A stretch of 64,000 nt of DNA, taken from positions 47,310-111,309 of the forward strand of contig CALVEM010000007.1 of the NCBI GenBank assembly GCA_944326605.1, given 5' to 3'. This DNA comes from Candidatus Gastranaerophilales bacterium. GTDB taxonomy: Bacteria; Cyanobacteriota; Vampirovibrionia; Gastranaerophilales; Gastranaerophilaceae. The position numbers and the translations under genes are program-made. This document shows, piece by piece, positions 16,626-25,200 of the stretch; the first letter of the stretch is position 1; the number at the start of each line of letters is the position of its first letter. The notes beneath the pieces are model-generated. The model was not told the DNA's origin and ran no database searches. It saw only the letters and a program-made list of their open reading frames with translations.

Positions 16626-17425
16626 TGATAAAGAAAGTAACTGTTAAAACAATTCAAAAATACAAAGATAATAAAGAAAAATTTTCAGTACTTACTGCCT
16701 ATGATTATTCAACAGCGAAATATTTAGACGAAGCCGGTATTGATATAATTTTAATAGGCGACAGCCTGGCAATGGTTGCTCTGGGGTATGAAACTACACA
16801 TTGTGTTGGTACGGAGGAAATGTCTATATTTACAAAAGCTGTTGCAAAAGGCGCGCAAAGAGCTATGGTAGTTACTGATATGCCTTTTTTAAGTTATCAC
16901 ACGGATATTCCTTCTGCCGTTAAGAATTGCGGGGAAATGATAAAACTCGGTGCTAATGCGGTTAAAATTGAAGGTTTTAGCGATTACATTTTAAACGTTA
17001 TCCGGCGTTTAACAGAAACCGGAATCCCCGTAATGGGTCATTTAGGCTTTACTCCGCAATTTTTGAATACTTTAGGCGGTTATAAAATTCAGGGAAAAAC
17101 TAAGGAAGCAGCAGAAGAAATTTTGAGGCAGGCAAAAGAACTGGAAAAAGCCGGGGTATTTTCTGTTGTTCTGGAAATGGTGCCTCAAGACAGCGCCAAA
17201 TATATAACAGAAAATTTAACTGTACCGACAATTTCATGCGGCGCCGGAAAATATTGCGATGCACAGGTGCTTGTATCAGATGACGTTTTCGGGAAATATT
17301 CTGATTTTAAACCTAAGTTTGCAAGAAAATACGGTGATATGAAGTCATTAATTTTTACCTGTGCAAAACAGTTTAATGATGATGTAAAAACAGGAAAATT
17401 TCCCTCAGATGATGAAATTTTTTAA
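16625..17425 (+). CDS. panB: 3-methyl-2-oxobutanoate hydroxymethyltransferase
   Basis: 266 residues, normal length. Motifs: LTAYDYSTAKYLDEAGID, ILIGDSLAMVALGY, KLGANAVKIEG and GHLGFTPQ. PanB transfers a hydroxymethyl group from methylene-THF to 2-oxoisovalerate to give ketopantoate, the first committed step to pantothenate and CoA; it forms a cytoplasmic decamer in known cases. The start codon overlaps the yvcK stop; panC follows after 66 bases. With coaD at 27.4 kb the window holds three CoA-pathway genes. Confidence 0.97.
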   Translation: MIKKVTVKTIQKYKDNKEKFSVLTAYDYSTAKYLDEAGIDIILIGDSLAMVALGYETTHCVGTEEMSIFTKAVAKGAQRAMVVTDMPFLSYHTDIPSAVKNCGEMIKLGANAVKIEGFSDYILNVIRRLTETGIPVMGHLGFTPQFLNTLGGYKIQGKTKEAAEEILRQAKELEKAGVFSVVLEMVPQDSAKYITENLTVPTISCGAGKYCDAQVLVSDDVFGKYSDFKPKFARKYGDMKSLIFTCAKQFNDDVKTGKFPSDDEIF

Positions 17426-17491
17426 GTTCTTATGTTGATTGTTATTGACATTTTATGATAAAATATAGTTTTAGAAGTGAGGCTTGGAATT

Positions 17492-18346
17492 ATGTTAGCA
17501 CATACAATTAATGAAGTAAGAGAAAAAATAAAAGAATGGAAAAAGCAAGGATTGACCGTTGGTCTTGTCCCGACAATGGGAGCTTTGCATAACGGACATT
17601 TGAGTTTGATTAAAAAAAGTGTTGAAAAATGCGATAAAACAGTTGTTTCTGTATTTGTAAACCCTATTCAGTTTTGTCCTGGAGAGGATCTTGATAAATA
17701 TCCTAGAACTCTTGATGCTGATGAAAAACTCTGCAATGATGCCGGAGTTGACATTGTTTTTGCTCCGTCGCCGGCTGAGATGTATCCGGATGCACAGATG
17801 CTCAGTAATGACTTTTTAACTTATGTCATTCCTCCGTTTTTTTATACAAACAAATTGTGCGGGAAATCACGCGTAGGACATTTTGATGGCGTGTGCACCG
17901 TAGTGAATAAGTTATTTAATATTGTGCAGCCGAATTATGCATTTTTCGGTGAAAAAGACAGGCAGCAGCTTATTATATTAAAAAAAATGGTTAAGGATTT
18001 GAATATTCCCGTTGAAATTATTCCCTGTCCTATTGTTAGAGAAGAAAGCGGTCTGGCTTTATCTTCAAGAAATAAATATTTATCTGATGAAGATAAGGTT
18101 CATGCACTTGCATTGAGTAAAATTTTATTTAATATAAAAGCCTGCTATAATAAAGGTATAACAGATGTTAAGGCTTTAACGGAGACTGCTTATTCTTATT
18201 TGAATGAAAATCATTCTCTTGAATATCTTGAATTCCGTGATGCTGATAATCTGGAAGAAAAGTTGGTCGCTGATGATAATACTATAGTATTCATAGCTTT
18301 AAAAATTGCAAATGTAAGACTAATTGATAATATTGCATTAAAATGA
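17492..18346 (+). CDS. panC: Pantothenate synthetase
   Basis: 284 residues from ATG 17492, with GAGG about ten bases upstream. Motifs: GLVPTMGALHNGHLSLI (ATP-binding HIGH-like), SVFVNPIQF, FGEKDRQQL, and ALSSRNKYLS (KMSKS-like). PanC joins pantoate and beta-alanine with ATP to make pantothenate. It lies 66 bases after panB and 7 bases before a membrane-protein gene, so all may be cotranscribed. No panD is adjacent. Confidence 0.97.
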   Translation: MLAHTINEVREKIKEWKKQGLTVGLVPTMGALHNGHLSLIKKSVEKCDKTVVSVFVNPIQFCPGEDLDKYPRTLDADEKLCNDAGVDIVFAPSPAEMYPDAQMLSNDFLTYVIPPFFYTNKLCGKSRVGHFDGVCTVVNKLFNIVQPNYAFFGEKDRQQLIILKKMVKDLNIPVEIIPCPIVREESGLALSSRNKYLSDEDKVHALALSKILFNIKACYNKGITDVKALTETAYSYLNENHSLEYLEFRDADNLEEKLVADDNTIVFIALKIANVRLIDNIALK

Positions 18347-18353
18347 GGATTTT

Positions 18354-19280
18354 ATGATAAAAATATATGAATCACTGTCAAAATTTCTACAATTTCTGAT
18401 AAATGTTTTATTTGTGCTGCAGATTGTTCTGATGATTCTGGTATTTTTGACAGCTTCATACTGGTTTTTTGATTTATTAAATTCTGATGTATTTAGTTTT
18501 GCTCAGCCGATTGCAGATGCAATAACGGACTTTGTAAGATTATTTTATGACAGAGAAGTTGAAGTCGGCGGTGTATATGTTGACGGAACGCTTCTGTTGT
18601 TTGATTTCATTGCACTTATTTGTGTATTTTTAATAGCAAAGTCAAAATACTATATATACAGAGCGATTGATACTTTAACGATTTCAATCAAACAGTTAAA
18701 GGCGCAGATTGAAGAACAATTTAATAAAGAATTGCAAAAAGAGGTTGAAGCAAATATAAAGAGAGCAAATAATGTTGCTGTTCTGGTTCGTTTTACCGCA
18801 AAAAATTTATTGATAGATGCATGCTGGGGCGGGGGTGATCCTAATGAAGGTGTTAAAGAAAAAGAAGATGAAGCTTTCAAAATGTTTTATTCATCTATTA
18901 AAGATTTGGCAGGATGCAGGTTCGCCAGAACTGATGACAAAATGCTTATTCTATTAAATGACTTTAATAAAATAGATAATCTTCTGTCCTTTATAGAAAA
19001 TTCTGTTGGTCGTATCAGCAATGAAATGCGTAAGCAAAAGTGGCTTGTTAATGCTAATATCTCTGTAGATGTATATGATAACAAAACAAACTTTAAAACT
19101 GATGTTTATCCTGTTCTGGAAAGGCTATTATCCTTAAATCATAAAAATGAACCTGTATGTCTGGGCAATTTTACCATACGTTATAATTTGCAAGCCGTTA
19201 AAGAGTTTACTCCTTTTATGAAAGGCAGATATAATTTAGGTCAGGAGTACGAAGTGTGGGTTTTGGTTAAGAAAAATTAA
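18354..19280 (+). CDS. Hypothetical membrane protein, C-terminal soluble domain unknown
   Basis: 308 residues. Two membrane segments (about residues 13-39 and 80-97) flank a ~40-residue extracytoplasmic loop; a charged helix follows (about 105-140, with EEQFNKELQKEVEANIKR), then an alpha/beta C-terminal domain with AVLVRFTAKNLL and YNLGQEYEVWVLVKK. The latter pattern is faintly like a nucleotidyl-cyclase fold but the metal-binding Asp pairs are not seen, so no function is assigned. It begins 7 bases after panC, so it is probably at the end of that operon. Confidence 0.6.
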   Translation: MIKIYESLSKFLQFLINVLFVLQIVLMILVFLTASYWFFDLLNSDVFSFAQPIADAITDFVRLFYDREVEVGGVYVDGTLLLFDFIALICVFLIAKSKYYIYRAIDTLTISIKQLKAQIEEQFNKELQKEVEANIKRANNVAVLVRFTAKNLLIDACWGGGDPNEGVKEKEDEAFKMFYSSIKDLAGCRFARTDDKMLILLNDFNKIDNLLSFIENSVGRISNEMRKQKWLVNANISVDVYDNKTNFKTDVYPVLERLLSLNHKNEPVCLGNFTIRYNLQAVKEFTPFMKGRYNLGQEYEVWVLVKKN

Positions 19281-19329
19281 CTACCCTATTGATTTTTAAT
19301 TCTTTTTCGTATAGTATAAAAACATACAA

Positions 19330-19430
19330 CCGCAGACAGTTAGCGGGGAGGGGCGAGATAAAAGCCCCGATGTTTGAAAGACTAACATAATCTCCCCTTA
19401 ATATACCAGCTAACCGAGGTGAAACAGTCG
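19330..19430 (+). ncRNA. Ribosomal protein L10 leader (autoregulatory mRNA structure)
   Basis: The untranslated leader of rplJ contains CCGCAGACAGTTAGC, pairing GTTAGC (19339-19344) with GCTAAC (19409-19414), inner pairing GGGGAG with CTCCCC, a GGGGC/GCCCC hairpin, and the conserved CCGAGGTGAAA at the 3' side. This is the known L10 leader, bound by the L10(L12)4 complex to repress its own operon. A TATAGT box lies just upstream (19312-19317). Confidence 0.88.
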
Positions 19431-19549
19431 AAATATTTTAAATAGATTTGTTAACCTGTGAGATTTTGCGGTCAAAATATGAAAGATGCAAAATCTTTTG
19501 TGTTTTTAGAAGGTCGATAAATTTAATTCGTAAAACAAAGGAGCTAAAC

Positions 19550-20071
19550 ATGGCAACAAAAGCTTTTAAATCTGAAAAAATAGATGCTATAAAAGCAAAA
19601 GCAGAAAAAGCCCAGGTAGCTATTTTAACAGAGTATAAAGGTTATACGGTAGAAGAAATTACAAATTTGAGACGCAGTCTGCAAAAAGACGGCGGTGACT
19701 ATATGGTAACCAAAAATACTCTTGCAAAAATCGCTTTAAAGGGTACTGATTTTGAAGTGCTTGCAGATTCTTTAACAGGTCCGATTGCTATTGCTTTCGG
19801 TTTTGAAGATCAGGTAAGCCCTGCAAAAGCAGTTGCAAAATTTATTAAAGATACCAAAAAAGGTGCAATTTTAGGCGGCGCTTTAGACGGTAAACTTTTA
19901 ACCGCTAAGGAAGCAGAAGCACTTGCAAAAATGCCTTCAAAAGAAGAACTTATTGCAAAAATTCTCGGTTCTATCAATTCACCTGCTTCAGGTATCGTTG
20001 GATCTATCAATGCAGTTATGTCACAGCTTACAAGAACTATGGCTGCTGTTAGAGACCAAAAGACTGCGTAG
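19550..20071 (+). CDS. rplJ: 50S ribosomal protein L10
   Basis: 173 residues from ATG 19550, preceded by AAAGGAG; the frame is open further upstream but that region is the structured leader. Motifs: EKAQVAILTEYKGYTVEEI, LRRSLQKDGGDYMVTKNTL and GPIAIAFG are typical L10; the C-terminal helix binds L7/L12 dimers. L10 anchors the stalk on 23S rRNA and represses its mRNA through the leader. rplL follows after a 171-base gap. In most bacteria these two follow rplK-rplA directly; here rplK-rplA are 9-10 kb downstream. Confidence 0.97.
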   Translation: MATKAFKSEKIDAIKAKAEKAQVAILTEYKGYTVEEITNLRRSLQKDGGDYMVTKNTLAKIALKGTDFEVLADSLTGPIAIAFGFEDQVSPAKAVAKFIKDTKKGAILGGALDGKLLTAKEAEALAKMPSKEELIAKILGSINSPASGIVGSINAVMSQLTRTMAAVRDQKTA

Positions 20072-20242
20072 CGATTTTGGCAGGTGCGCCGTCTGAACGA
20101 AGGTGAATCCGGCACGTCATAATGAGAAACTTTATGAAGCGGAGTAATTTTAATAAAAATTATGTAACGAAACGGAAAGTTTCGAATAGCCAATAATCCG
20201 GAACACAACTTAAAATGTACACAAATTAAAAGGAGAAAAATA

Positions 20243-20620
20243 ATGAGTAACGTAGAAACTATTTTAGAATCAATTGAAAAATTAACTTTGTTAGAAGCAG
20301 CTGAATTAGTAAAAGCTATGGAAGAAAAATTCGGTGTATCTGCAGCAGCTCCTGTAGCAGTTGCAGCAGCAGCTCCTGCAGCAGCAGGTGAAGCAGCAGC
20401 TGATGAAGCTTCTGAAGTATCTGTAATTTTGGCATCTGCAGGTGCTAACAAAATCGCAGTATTGAAAGAAGTTAGAGCTATCACTGGTCTTGGCTTGAAA
20501 GAAGCTAAAGATTTAGTAGACGGCGCTCCGAAACCTATTAAAGAAGGTATCAAAAAAGAAGATGCTGAAGCTATTAAAAAACAGCTTGAAGCAGCAGGCG
20601 CTACTGTTGAAATCAAATAG
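20243..20620 (+). CDS. rplL: 50S ribosomal protein L7/L12
   Basis: 125 residues. N-terminal dimerisation helix ([21 protein letters not shown]), Ala-rich hinge (about residues 34-58) and C-terminal factor-binding domain with [20 protein letters not shown]. It forms the stalk that recruits translation factors. AAAAGGAG precedes the ATG. A strong terminator follows, then poly-G cassette 2. Confidence 0.98.
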   Translation: MSNVETILESIEKLTLLEAAELVKAMEEKFGVSAAAPVAVAAAAPAAAGEAAADEASEVSVILASAGANKIAVLKEVRAITGLGLKEAKDLVDGAPKPIKEGIKKEDAEAIKKQLEAAGATVEIK

Positions 20621-20641
20621 TCACCTGATTTTAAAATTTAT

Positions 20642-20678
20642 AAAAAATCCCTTTCTATTTATCGGAAAGGGATTTTTT
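20642..20678 (+). terminator. rplJ-rplL operon terminator
   Basis: AAAAAATCCCTTTC-TATTTATCG-GAAAGGGATTTTTT: a 14-base perfect stem including the A/T runs. Confidence 0.95.
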
Positions 20679-20679
20679 A

Positions 20680-20707
20680 TTGAAAATTTCGAGAAATATG
20701 TTATAAT
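20680..20707 (+). promoter_or_regulatory. Promoter of poly-G cassette 2
   Basis: TTGAAA (20680-20685), 16-base spacer, TATAAT (20702-20707); starts two bases after the rplL terminator. Confidence 0.75.
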
Positions 20708-20738
20708 AATTAAAGTATAGTATAAGAAAGGAGTACAG

Positions 20739-20789
20739 ATGAAAAGATTATCAGGAATTTGGAGCTTCGGGGGGGGGGCAAACTTTTAA
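20739..20789 (+). CDS. Poly-G cassette 2: 16-residue peptide MKRLSGIWSFGGGANF
   Basis: Same design as cassette 1: promoter, AAGAAAGGAG site, ATG AAA AGA..., TTC then ten G, stop two codons later (TAA). The inner residues differ from the other copies. With one more G (or two fewer) the frame runs without a stop into the pilin-like ORF ending at 21634. The downstream sequence is not the repeat mosaic of cassettes 1, 3 and 4. Confidence 0.5.
   Translation: MKRLSGIWSFGGGANF
20769..20778 (+). repeat. Homopolymer tract G10 in cassette 2
   Basis: Ten consecutive G, the same length and the same codon position relative to the start as in the other three copies. Confidence 0.9.
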
Positions 20790-20814
20790 GCCTTTCCAGT
20801 GCATTTTACCAGGG

Positions 20815-20842
20815 TTGTAAAAGAATAAATACATGTTATAAT
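20815..20842 (+). promoter_or_regulatory. Possible internal promoter for pilin 2
   Basis: TTGTAA (20815-20820), 16-base spacer, TATAAT (20837-20842), located between the G tract and the pilin start. It would allow expression of the pilin independent of the cassette. Confidence 0.5.
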
Positions 20843-20869
20843 AGTGATATAATACATCACAATAACGTT

Positions 20870-21634
20870 ATGATTTTTAAAGATGAGATGGGAGCTTTTA
20901 CCCTTGCAGAAGTTTTGATCACTTTAGGGATTATTGGTATAGTTGCTGTAATGACAATGCCCGTATTAATTGCCGGTTATCAAAAGAATGTTTTAAAAAA
21001 TCAATTTAAAAAAACATATTCAATGTTATCTCAGGCAATTGTAAAAACACAGGCAGATTTGGGTTATGTTCCAGATTGTTATTATTATGAAACCGGTGCG
21101 TCAGTTCCTCATCATTGTGCGGAATATAATTCGAACGGTACTTGTAAAAGGTTCGAAACAAATGACGGAGGTGCTGTCCCAGCTGATGTGAACGGACCTT
21201 TGGGGGAATGTTCTGTTTTTAAAACTGCATTTTTAAAAAACTTGAATATAATAAAGACTTGTAAAAAAGTATATGATGACGGATGTATTCCTGCATATAA
21301 AGGCTATGAGGATATTTTGAGAGAGACAGATGAGAGTCTGACTGATGTTGATATTAATAAAAAAGGTTGTGTGTATCTTCAAAAAGCAAATTTATATGCT
21401 AAACCGGGGTATGTTTTTTCGGACGGAAGTGTTTTAATTGATTTAAATAATATGAACATATTTGCCATTGATATTAACGGTAAAAAAGGTCCTAATAAAT
21501 GGGGGTATGATCTTTTTAATTTCAGACTGCAGGGGCTTTCTTCAAAACCTGTATATTTAGCTCCGCATCCAGTAAGTATTTACGAACATGGCGGTAAACC
21601 TACTAAGGAAATGGTAAAAAGTATGGGAAATTAG
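20870..21634 (+). CDS. Prepilin-like protein 2
   Basis: 254 residues from ATG 20870 (MIFKDEMGAFTLAEVLITLG); ATG 20888 is another candidate, and the frame is open back to the TTG at 20759 across the G tract. Short leader, Gly-Ala before Phe, Glu at +5, then a hydrophobic helix. The globular part has KTYSMLSQAIVKTQ, several Cys (possible disulphides) and, near the end, VFSDGSVLIDL and DINGKKGPNKWGYDLFNF, the motifs common to the window's pilins. Likely a pilus or pseudopilus subunit. It converges on the nuclease gene with a 4-base overlap of the ends. Confidence 0.85.
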   Translation: MIFKDEMGAFTLAEVLITLGIIGIVAVMTMPVLIAGYQKNVLKNQFKKTYSMLSQAIVKTQADLGYVPDCYYYETGASVPHHCAEYNSNGTCKRFETNDGGAVPADVNGPLGECSVFKTAFLKNLNIIKTCKKVYDDGCIPAYKGYEDILRETDESLTDVDINKKGCVYLQKANLYAKPGYVFSDGSVLIDLNNMNIFAIDINGKKGPNKWGYDLFNFRLQGLSSKPVYLAPHPVSIYEHGGKPTKEMVKSMGN

Positions 21635-22263
21635 AGACAAATTTTATTGTACTCACAAAACTCACAGATTTTATAATGCTCAATTTCCTCAGGAAGTTGA
21701 GCATTTGTTATTTTATCGCAGATCTCAATCAATATTTTTTCGTATTCTTTTTCTTTTTCAGGCGTAAAATCTATTGTGCAATTTTGATTATTTTTTAAGT
21801 CTATATATACAAATTTTAATTTATTTCCATACATTTTTGCTGCGCATAAAAGATAAACCATTGTCTGATAATCATATTCCGGATTTTTGGGAATTGAACC
21901 GGTTTTGTAATCAAGAATATAATAATTATTTTCATCTTTCATTAAAGCGTCTAAACGACCGCCTATCCAGTAATTTCCAATTTTGCACGACAAATTATAT
22001 TCCGAAGCAATATAAGTTTTTTTGAAAAATTCATTATTCTTTAAGGATTGCCAGACGTTTTGCTCTTCTTCATTCAGCACTGTTTCCAGTTTGTTTATAT
22101 TATCTCCGCGCAGATAGTAATTAGCAAGCGCGTGAATTTTTTTCCCTTTTTCAAAAAAACTGCTTTTTTGCGGCATTGAAATTTTTTGAACGTATTTAAA
22201 GTAATATTTAACGGGGCAGGCTTCAAATGTTTTTAGCATATTTGGAGAAAAACTATTCATCAT
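21631..22263 (-). CDS. PD-(D/E)XK (RecB/Cas4-like) nuclease
   Basis: 210 residues. RecB-family nuclease motifs in order: FEACPVKYYFKYV (first Cys), GKKIHALANYYL (His), GGRLDALM (Asp), YILDYKTG (Asp-x-Lys) and DYQTMVYLL (motif III), ending with CEFCEYNKIC. The four Cys pattern suggests an iron-sulphur cluster as in AddB and Cas4 proteins. Its start overlaps the stop region of the helicase by 11 bases, so the two are translated together; a helicase-nuclease for recombination/repair is the best reading. No cas genes are present, so Cas4 is unlikely. Confidence 0.85.
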   Translation of the reverse strand: MMNSFSPNMLKTFEACPVKYYFKYVQKISMPQKSSFFEKGKKIHALANYYLRGDNINKLETVLNEEEQNVWQSLKNNEFFKKTYIASEYNLSCKIGNYWIGGRLDALMKDENNYYILDYKTGSIPKNPEYDYQTMVYLLCAAKMYGNKLKFVYIDLKNNQNCTIDFTPEKEKEYEKILIEICDKITNAQLPEEIEHYKICEFCEYNKICL

Positions 22264-25200
22264 ATACCTCCGTACAATCTAAAATATCCGTGAATATCAG
22301 GTTCGGCTCCTGTTCAACAATTTTTTCAAATGATTTAACCTTCCGGCTGGTTGTAAAGTAAAGGTATTTTTTAGCTCTGGTTATTGCAACATAAAGCAGT
22401 CTCAAGTTTTCCGAAACCAATTCCTGTTTCATGTCAAATTCTGTTTTAGGTTTGTAATCGGGATTTAAGCGCTTCAAATTTTCCATAAAATCAGAATTTT
22501 TAAGTTTTATTTGGTTAAAATCGAGCGTAAGATTTTTTTCAGACATTTCCGGTATAAATACGTAATCAAATTCATCGCCTTTAGATTTATGCATAGTCAT
22601 AACCTGAACTTTTCCGGCAATATAGTCTTTGTTGCTTTCTTCCTCTTCGGAGAAAAATTTAAAACCGCTCAATGAAGGTTTTTTAGCCAGTTCGCCCAGT
22701 CGTTCAACAAGTGTCGGAAAATCTTTATAATTAAGACTAAGACGTTTTATTAATGTTGATATAAGGTATACATTTGATTTCTCAATCTCTGATGAAAAAT
22801 AGTGAAGTCCGATTTTTATAGCAAGTTCATCAGCTGTCAGGTGCGGGAATGATAGCCAGTAAGTTAGATCCCAGTAAAACTGCGCCAAATAAGGATTATC
22901 AATATCATCACAATTTGTTTGTATAAAAGGTTTTTCAAAACTCCGAATTTCAAGGGCGAGGCGCTGTTTATAAAATCCGGCTTCCGCAAGTATTTCGTAA
23001 TTATCAGCGATAATATCATTATCAAACGGATGCAGCAGCATCTGCATTATTGCAAAAATTGTTTTAAATATTGATTTCTGTTCCAGAGATTCGCTTCTTG
23101 TAATGGTTTTTAAACCGCTGTTGTTAATAAAATTCATCCATTGTGCAACCTGATAATTGTTTCTTAAAAGTATTCCGATTGTGCATTTAGGGTCTTTTTT
23201 CAGTGCCGTTTTAATTTCTTTTAAAATATAATTTCTTTCTTCAAGCGGTTTTTCAAAAATGATTGAGTGCAGTGCATTTTCAGATACAGGATTTTTACCT
23301 TCAACAGGGTGCATAAATATTTCGAAAAATGCATTTTTAGTTTCTTCCTGTGTATCAGCCCATTTAACAAGATTATTGGCAAGTGTCCAGACATCTTTTG
23401 TACAGCGCTGTGAACAGTCCATACTTACAGCTGTACTTTCTTTTATGAATTTTCTAAAGCCTCCGACATCCGCATTTGAAAAAGTCGTTGTAATTGCCTG
23501 ATTAATATCTCCGCAGCGGATTAAGTTTTTATGTTTGCCGCTCAAAAGATTTATTAGTTTTTGCTGAATTGATGAGCTGTCCTGTGCTTCATCTTCAATT
23601 ATATAGCGGCAGATATCTTGATAATATGTCAGAATATCAGGATTATCTTCAAGAAGCTTGACAGAAGAAGTCAGCATGTCATCATAATCAATTAAATTGG
23701 CTTCTTTTAAAATTCGCTGATATTCATTGAAAAATTCCAGAAATTTATTAATCTTTTTATCATTTGATTTTTCTTTAAAATTTTGCTCAGACGTAATTCT
23801 GCTACTTGCATAGCACCCGCTGATTTTGAATACTGAAATCCCTCTGTCAAATTCATCTGTTTCTGTTTTTTTAAGCTTTAATTTATTTGAAATTTCTCTT
23901 ATTATTCTTGTCCTTTGTGTGTCATCGCAGATTTCGAAGTCTGAAGAAAGTCCGAGGCGTTCAAAATTTCCGTTTTCTTTCAAAATCCTTAATGCAAGCC
24001 CGTGAATTGTGCTGATATTCGGAAGCTGTGTTGAATTTTGTCTTATATTTTTAATTCTGTCGCGAAAGTTTCTTGCCGCACTTTCCATATAGGTCATGAC
24101 AAAGATATTTTCAGGGTTAATTCCTTTTTCAAGAAGTTTGAGAATGAGAGCAAGAAGAATTGTGGTTTTCCCTGCTCCCGGAACAGCAGAAATTGCCATC
24201 TGTCCCTGTTTATAATCAAGAACCGGCTTTTGATCCTCGCGAGGGGTTATATTGAAATGTTTATCGTCATTATGAACTTGTTTCAGAATCTCTTGGACTT
24301 TAATATATTCTTCAATGCCGCCGAAATTTTCAATTCCGTTTCCGTCAAAAAGACTTGAGTATGTAAAAATATACTCAGATGCACAGAGTGTGAGTTTTCT
24401 TAAAATCCGTGCTGTTTTATCTTTTGAAAGCCTGATATTATCTTCTATCGTGTATTCATCTTTTGCCCATCCCCGTTGAAATACCCATGCATTATACAAA
24501 GGACCTGTATCGCTTTTTACCCATTCATCACTCGAAATATCCAGCCAGAACTGATATTTGGTTTTAACCTGATTATCAATAATTTTTTGCGGTGTAGAGA
24601 TTATTAAATCATTTTCGGAAATTTCAAGAGACGTATATGGATTTTCCGCTATAATAGAATTTTCTATTTGATTTATTATTTCTTCCTGTCTATTTTTTAA
24701 ATCATTCCCTAAAACGTTTTCAAAATCCTGAAGCTGTTTCATAAAAAAGTTAAATTTATTCAGTTCAACAGGATTAGTGCCATAAAGTTCGGCAAACTCA
24801 TTAAATATAAGATAAACTTTTTCCGATAATTTTGAATTGTCTGTTTTTAAATTTTCTATGAAATTTTTGAATTTGTTGTATTTTGTCGTATATTCTTCAA
24901 GCAGGAATTCAAAGGAAATTAATTCTGAAGTCGTTTCAAAATTTTCCAGAATATCTTTACAGTATTTAACAGGTATTCCTAAAAATTCAGATAAAACAAT
25001 CCGGAGTTCGAATTCTGAAATCTTTATGCCGCTGTGAATTTTAAGTATTGTCAGCACCGATTTTACAAGTCTGTTTTGTATAAGTTTTTCACTTCCGGAT
25101 AAGAAAATTAATCCTGTATGCAAATTTTCTTTCAAAGAAAATTTGAGCATATCATCTACAATAGGTGTGATAATTGAGATGTCAGACGGTTTTGTATTTT

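Noticed and set aside
18354..19280. Adenylate/diguanylate cyclase C-terminal domain
   Set aside because: Only a vague pattern; metal-binding aspartates and GGDEF-like motif absent.
19810..20616. 268-residue antisense frame over rplJ-rplL
   Set aside because: Shadow of two certain ribosomal genes; the low-complexity Ala/Ser content mirrors the L7/L12 hinge.
21631..22263. RecB-like nuclease as Cas4 of a CRISPR system
   Set aside because: No repeat-spacer array or other cas gene in the window; overlap with the helicase explains it better.
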